Assembly (NCBI GenBank): GCA_964654285.1
Contig: CAZZJC010000010.1
Span: forward strand, 61,217 to 125,216
Length of the DNA: 64,000 bases
Reading direction: 5' to 3'
Source: BJHQ01 sp964654285
Lineage (GTDB): Bacteria; Planctomycetota; UBA11346
In this document: one piece after another, positions 59,998 to 64,000 of the stretch
Layout of the letters: each line of letters starts with the position of its first letter
How positions within the stretch are numbered: position 1 is the first letter of the stretch
Notes under the pieces: generated by a model
What the model was told of the DNA's origin: nothing
Seen by the model: the letters and a program-made list of their open reading frames with translations, nothing else
Databases searched by the model: none
Translations under genes and position numbers: made by a program

Positions 59998-61158
59998 GTG
60001 ATCCATGACGTCTGCATCATCGGCGGCGGAGCGGCCGGACTTTTCTGCGCCGCCACGGCGGCACGGCGCGGGCGGAAGGTGGTGGTGCTCGATCATGCGA
60101 CCACGCCGGGCCGCAAGATCCTGATCTCGGGCGGCGGGCGTTGCAATTTCACCAACCGCCGGGTCAGCGCCGAGAACTACCAGTCGCGGAATCCGCATTT
60201 CTGCCGCAGCGCCCTGGCGCGGTTCACGCCGGATGACTTCCTCGCCCTGGTCGAGGCGCGCGGCATCGCCTACGAGGAACGCCGGCACGGGCAGCTGTTC
60301 TGCATCGATTCCGCCAAGCAGATCGTCGCGTTGCTGCTCGACGCCTGCCGCGATGCCGGGGCGGAGGTGCGCTTGGGTGTACGGGTCGGTGCGGTGGCGC
60401 ATGAGGATCGCTTCGCGGTGGCGACTTCGGTCGGCGAGGTGCTCGCCGACCGCCTGGTCATCGCCACCGGCGGCCTGCCGGTGCCGGCGATCGGCGCGAC
60501 CGACTTCGGCCTGCGCCTCGCGCGCCAGTTCGGTCACGGGCTGGTCGAGACCGCGCCGGCGCTGGCGCCGCTGCTGCTGCCGGCAGGCGAACGGCTCGAC
60601 CTGCCCGGCATCGCGGTGGATGCGATCGTCTGTACCGACGCCGGCCCGGAATTCCGCGAGAACCTGCTCTTCACCCATGGCGGGATCAGCGGTCCGTGCG
60701 TGCTGCAAGCATCGTCGTACTGGCGCCCGGGCCAGGAAATACGGGTGGACCTGATGCCCGGCCGGGATCTTGCCGCCGAACTCGCCACCGCGCGGGGGGT
60801 GAAGACCCAGCTCGCGAATTTCCTCGGCGAAACCCTGCCGAAACGCCTGGTTCAGGCGCGACTGCCGGCGCCTCTTGCCGGCAGACCGGTGGCGCAACTG
60901 ACCAGGGCCGACCTCGCCGCTGCCGTCACCGCGATCAAGGACTGGCGCCTGCATCCGGACGCCACCGATGGCTGGCTCAAGGCCGAGGTCATGCGCGGCG
61001 GCGTCGACACCGCCGACCTGTCGTCGCAGACCATGGAAAGCCGCCGCGTCCGGGGACTCCACTTCATCGGCGAGGTCGTCGACGTCACCGGCTGGCTGGG
61101 GGGCTACAACTTCCAATGGGCCTGGGCGTCGGGTTTCGCAGCGGGGAATGCGGTGTGA
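59998..61158 (+). CDS. BaiN/HI0933-family NAD(P)/FAD-dependent oxidoreductase
   Basis: 386 residues from GTG 59998, the only start that places the FAD-binding motif HDVCIIGGGAAGLFCAATAARRG at the N-terminus; no ATG is available. Family marks follow: GRKILISGGGRCNFTN near 36, IDSAKQIVALLLDAC near 100, VIATGGLPVPAIGATDFG near 155, LLFTHGGISGPCVLQAS near 220 and the C-terminal IGEVVDVTGWLGGYNFQWAWASG. Such flavoproteins reduce diverse substrates; one (BaiN) acts on bile acids. The gene lies 56 bp after the radical SAM gene, so it may be cotranscribed, but these enzymes are common in bacteria and the link may be chance. Confidence 0.92.
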   Translation: MIHDVCIIGGGAAGLFCAATAARRGRKVVVLDHATTPGRKILISGGGRCNFTNRRVSAENYQSRNPHFCRSALARFTPDDFLALVEARGIAYEERRHGQLFCIDSAKQIVALLLDACRDAGAEVRLGVRVGAVAHEDRFAVATSVGEVLADRLVIATGGLPVPAIGATDFGLRLARQFGHGLVETAPALAPLLLPAGERLDLPGIAVDAIVCTDAGPEFRENLLFTHGGISGPCVLQASSYWRPGQEIRVDLMPGRDLAAELATARGVKTQLANFLGETLPKRLVQARLPAPLAGRPVAQLTRADLAAAVTAIKDWRLHPDATDGWLKAEVMRGGVDTADLSSQTMESRRVRGLHFIGEVVDVTGWLGGYNFQWAWASGFAAGNAV

Positions 61159-61452
61159 CACCCCCGGCACCGAGGTGAACAGTTCAGATTCCCCGTCACC
61201 TCCGATCAACCACCGCGCCAAGCCCTGAGATTCCACTTGGAATGCGCCATTTCATTCCGAAGCGCCAGGATTTCCGACAACGCATCGCGGATCATGTTCT
61301 CGACCTGGGGAAGCCGTGGGGTGGCTGCACCCCCGCTTTGATGAAGACCGTGCGATCAAACACCTTCGCACGCGAATCAGGATCCTGAATCGAGTGGACT
61401 CATATTTCGGGCGGATCTTGACAACAAATCGCTGCGTCGACAACGTCATGGC

Positions 61453-64000
61453 ATGCAAAAATTCTGCCAGCTTCGGCTTCTTTTCTTATTGTCAGTGATT
61501 TCCCTGCTGATGGGTGCCGATGATCTCCCTGCACCCCTAGATGACACCTTGGTAACCCAGGCGAAGGCACGTTTCGAAGCACGCCGGAAGGCGGCGATCG
61601 AGCTGTACGTAGGATCCTGGGAAAAGCTGGGCGATCATGGGAAGTGGGACGATGAACTCCGTCCCTTGCTCGAGCGCTATGCCTTGGGCAAGCATGCCGT
61701 ACCGATGTTGCGGCCAGCACCCTTGGATTTCACCGACCGGGCCAAGCGGATGCAGGAGCAAGGATGTCGGGATCCCTTTTTTCTGTTCATCGTGGGTGGA
61801 TTCGGTGCCGACAGCAAGAAGTCGCGGGGTGAGGACTACGTCTTCGCCATCGATGAACTCCAACGTCGCAACTATCCGGCCCTGCTCCGCCTGCGTTACA
61901 TGTGGAGGATCTTGTTCAATGGTCCCTTTGGGGGCAGCGGGAAATCCCCACGCGAAAAGGAGGTCCTGAAACTGCTGCCCGAAACGCTGATCCAGGCGTC
62001 TCTCGATCATCCACCGGGATCCCCGCTCGCGATCGAGCCCATGTTCTTCACCCCGAGCCTCCATTCCATCGGCAGGGCGATTGCAGACGCGGTCACCCCG
62101 GCCATCGAAACAACCTGCAGTGATGCCCGCCTGGATGCCTGGCATCGGCATTGGATCCTAGGCAGTTGGGGCTGCCTTCTGCGTCAGGGAGAGAACACCA
62201 AGTCCGTTGACGCCAATGGAATTGAGCAGCCGCTGGACCCATTGCAGGAGCGTCAGCTCAAACTTGCGCGCGAATCGGTGGAAAATCTCCAGAAGGCCTT
62301 GGCCTTGCGGCCGGACGAGATGGCGCCGGCGATCATCCTCATTCGCCATTTGGCCGAAACGAGAACAACCATCGGCCAAGCGGAAACCATCGATCACCTC
62401 ATCGAAACGGTTTGGCGGAATGACCTCACCTCCCCGGCTTTTTACGAATCGCTCGATTCGGTCCGTTTCATGGGCAAGGGGCGTCTGGCCAGCAAGCAAT
62501 CCATGGCCAGGATGGCCTTCGCCGCAACCGAGCGTGGCCTGCCTCTGCGTCATCTGCCGCTTGCGCTTAATGCCGCCTCTCGCCGCGGCGATTGGGCGCT
62601 GGCCGACCGGGCCAGCCGCTGGTGGATCGAACATGCCGAGAACGAGCAGGACAGGATCGAGGCCCTGTGCTATCGCACCGCCTGGGCCCTCGCCACCGAT
62701 CGAACGACTGATGCCCTGGAAACCGCCAAATCCCTGCCCGCGGACCCGAAATCATGGCGGATGGGGGCGACCTGTGATCTCATCCCCAGGGTCGACGACA
62801 GCGGTTCGGTCGGATTCAGCAAGGAACGTTGGCCCTTCATGGAATGTGCTTTCTGGACCAGCGCCGGCGTCAATGCGGTGCTGGAACACCTAAGGGCCGG
62901 CGGCTCATGGCCCATCGCAAAGTCTGTCGACCTGGACTGGAATGCGTTCCCATGGCCGAACGATCCGAATCGCTACCGCCAGACCAATGAACATCGATTT
63001 GCGATGATCAAACGCCGCTGGGTGGATGCCTGGGAGGAATTCGGACATCAGGGCGTCTGGTCCGAACGCGCCAAATCGCTCATGGAACAGGGCTGCCATC
63101 CCCTGTTGGCGACGCGGCGACCATTGCCGGAAAACTGGGTGAAGGAGGTGCAGGAGGTCTTCACGGCAGGCTGCAAGGATCCCATGCTGGCCCTGCTCGC
63201 AAGCATGGAACGTCGGCGCATGAACGACCGCAAGGCGAGCCAGAAATTCCTTCGTCTTTCGATCTCCTGGATTGCGGAACACCCGTGGACCGCCTTTCAT
63301 CGCCAGCGTCTTTGTCATGAGGCGGCCGGCTACGACTGGAAAACGGGTTCGAAACTAGCGCAAACCGAAGTGGCGCCGATCAAGGACCGGAGAGATGCCG
63401 ACTTGACCGAGATGCTCACGTCGACGCCTTTTTCCCCAGATGAAATCCCGCATCTGGCGTCCGATCTCATCGGCGATGGGGAACGACAAGTGTCCGACAC
63501 CTGGGTCAATGCGATCAAGCGAACGATAAGCAAACCTGGTGTCGACCCTTGGCTGCAGGCCACCCTGCATGCCTGGGCCAGCGCACATCAGATTCGGAAG
63601 GCACAAGTCGACAACCTGACCCGGATCGGGGACCAGCTCATCGGATCGGTGGCCATCGACGTGGTGGAATCCTGCGAACGGGCCCTTTCCTTGCGCCCAG
63701 ACCTGGCGGAACCCGCCGTGGTGGTGTTAGAAAATCTGGAAGTCCTGGGAATCCCCAAAGCGTTCCTAGGTAAATGGTTTGAACGCGGTTGGCAGGCAAA
63801 TCCTTGCCATCTGCCACTCTACACCACCGCGGCTAACCTTTCCGAGCCGGACGGCTGGAACAAGATACCCCTCAAACGCATCCTCGATGCCTGGGCCCAT
63901 TCTCCCCAGGGAAGTCCCTTGTTGATCCTCGCCCTGGAACGCAATGTCGTGGACTCCTGGGGTTCACGAAATATTCCTGCCATTATTGCGTGGCATGATG
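61453..64000 (+). CDS. Large secreted protein, unknown (3' end outside window)
   Basis: The frame from ATG 61453 runs open to the last base, so at least 849 residues, with the end outside. MQKFCQLRLLFLLSVISLLMGADD is a signal peptide. The mature part is helical, with repeats that look TPR/SEL1-like (for example YALGKHAVPMLRPAP, SVENLQKALALRPDEMAPAII, SCERALSLRPDLAEPAVVVLENLEV) and many Trp residues (SRWWIEHAENEQD, KERWPFMECAFWTSAG). No catalytic motif is obvious. GC content and codon choice (AAT, TTT, GAA, CAT) are visibly less extreme than in genes to the left, hinting at different origin. The 294 bp upstream (61159-61452) show no convincing gene. Confidence 0.82.
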   Translation, partial: MQKFCQLRLLFLLSVISLLMGADDLPAPLDDTLVTQAKARFEARRKAAIELYVGSWEKLGDHGKWDDELRPLLERYALGKHAVPMLRPAPLDFTDRAKRMQEQGCRDPFFLFIVGGFGADSKKSRGEDYVFAIDELQRRNYPALLRLRYMWRILFNGPFGGSGKSPREKEVLKLLPETLIQASLDHPPGSPLAIEPMFFTPSLHSIGRAIADAVTPAIETTCSDARLDAWHRHWILGSWGCLLRQGENTKSVDANGIEQPLDPLQERQLKLARESVENLQKALALRPDEMAPAIILIRHLAETRTTIGQAETIDHLIETVWRNDLTSPAFYESLDSVRFMGKGRLASKQSMARMAFAATERGLPLRHLPLALNAASRRGDWALADRASRWWIEHAENEQDRIEALCYRTAWALATDRTTDALETAKSLPADPKSWRMGATCDLIPRVDDSGSVGFSKERWPFMECAFWTSAGVNAVLEHLRAGGSWPIAKSVDLDWNAFPWPNDPNRYRQTNEHRFAMIKRRWVDAWEEFGHQGVWSERAKSLMEQGCHPLLATRRPLPENWVKEVQEVFTAGCKDPMLALLASMERRRMNDRKASQKFLRLSISWIAEHPWTAFHRQRLCHEAAGYDWKTGSKLAQTEVAPIKDRRDADLTEMLTSTPFSPDEIPHLASDLIGDGERQVSDTWVNAIKRTISKPGVDPWLQATLHAWASAHQIRKAQVDNLTRIGDQLIGSVAIDVVESCERALSLRPDLAEPAVVVLENLEVLGIPKAFLGKWFERGWQANPCHLPLYTTAANLSEPDGWNKIPLKRILDAWAHSPQGSPLLILALERNVVDSWGSRNIPAIIAWHD

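Noticed and set aside
61207..61330. A short minus-strand frame ending MIRDALSEILALRNEMAHSKW-like sequence
   Set aside because: It looks protein-like but is under 50 codons, interrupted by a stop upstream and without a ribosome site; too little to call a gene or relic.

Overview
The window is a very GC-rich bacterial chromosome segment with dense genes on both strands, many ATGA or TGATG overlaps between co-directional genes, and little intergenic space. Several traits point to the PVC group, most likely Planctomycetota: ECF sigma factors continuing through a transmembrane helix into an extracytoplasmic domain, many large secreted TPR-like or HEAT-like proteins of unknown role, a MoxR/DUF58/transglutaminase cluster, and an FHA-HATPase fusion. 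This placement is an inference from gene content; no rRNA or other marker gene is present.

Left arm (1-8.1 kb): a type VI secretion cargo module read as one coupled operon. It holds VgrG (5' end outside the window), a DUF6484 protein, a DUF2169 protein, a degenerate ketosynthase-like protein, a DUF4150/PAAR-like protein with a GHH/HNH-type nuclease toxin end, a likely immunity protein and a TIGR02270 protein. The toxin/immunity junction is strikingly AT-rich, as expected of an exchangeable cassette.

8-12 kb: a minus-strand set of a CDF metal transporter, a thioredoxin-like protein, and ArsF-like and ArsG-like proteins (an ArsEFG-like organoarsenical/redox group), then a secreted unknown protein coupled to an HU-type protein. 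12-18.8 kb: MoxR ATPase, DUF58 and transglutaminase, with a lower-GC insert of about 196 bp between the last two, then an EVE protein, a LolA-like lipoprotein and a glycosyltransferase. 19-28 kb: secreted TPR-like proteins of unknown role, small membrane/lipoproteins and a cytoplasmic repeat protein.

28-43 kb: an aldolase/aldehyde dehydrogenase pair, a HEAT-like membrane protein, a relic of an alpha/beta hydrolase, a GH28 protein, hemerythrin, RNase E/G (with a strong hairpin in its leader), UDP-sugar dehydrogenase and 4-epimerase separated by a repeat-rich palindromic spacer, an FHA-HATPase regulator, and leuCD. LeuC carries a histone-H1-like Lys/Ala/Pro tail of about 106 residues.

43-52.6 kb: two sigma-factor/transmembrane/extracytoplasmic fusions flank tRNA-Gln, a cyclophilin and two small genes. 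The second fusion ends in a clan GH-A-like glycosidase domain with both catalytic glutamates. ispH and a DUF2279 gene follow. 52.6-57 kb: a Pls/PosA-type single-module membrane NRPS. 57-61 kb: a tight operon of nucleotidyltransferase, a TIGR04222 membrane protein ending in a Ser/Gly/Cys tail, a radical SAM/SPASM maturase of SbtM type and a BaiN-like flavoprotein. This is the best candidate for an undescribed modification system. The window ends inside a large secreted protein of lower GC.
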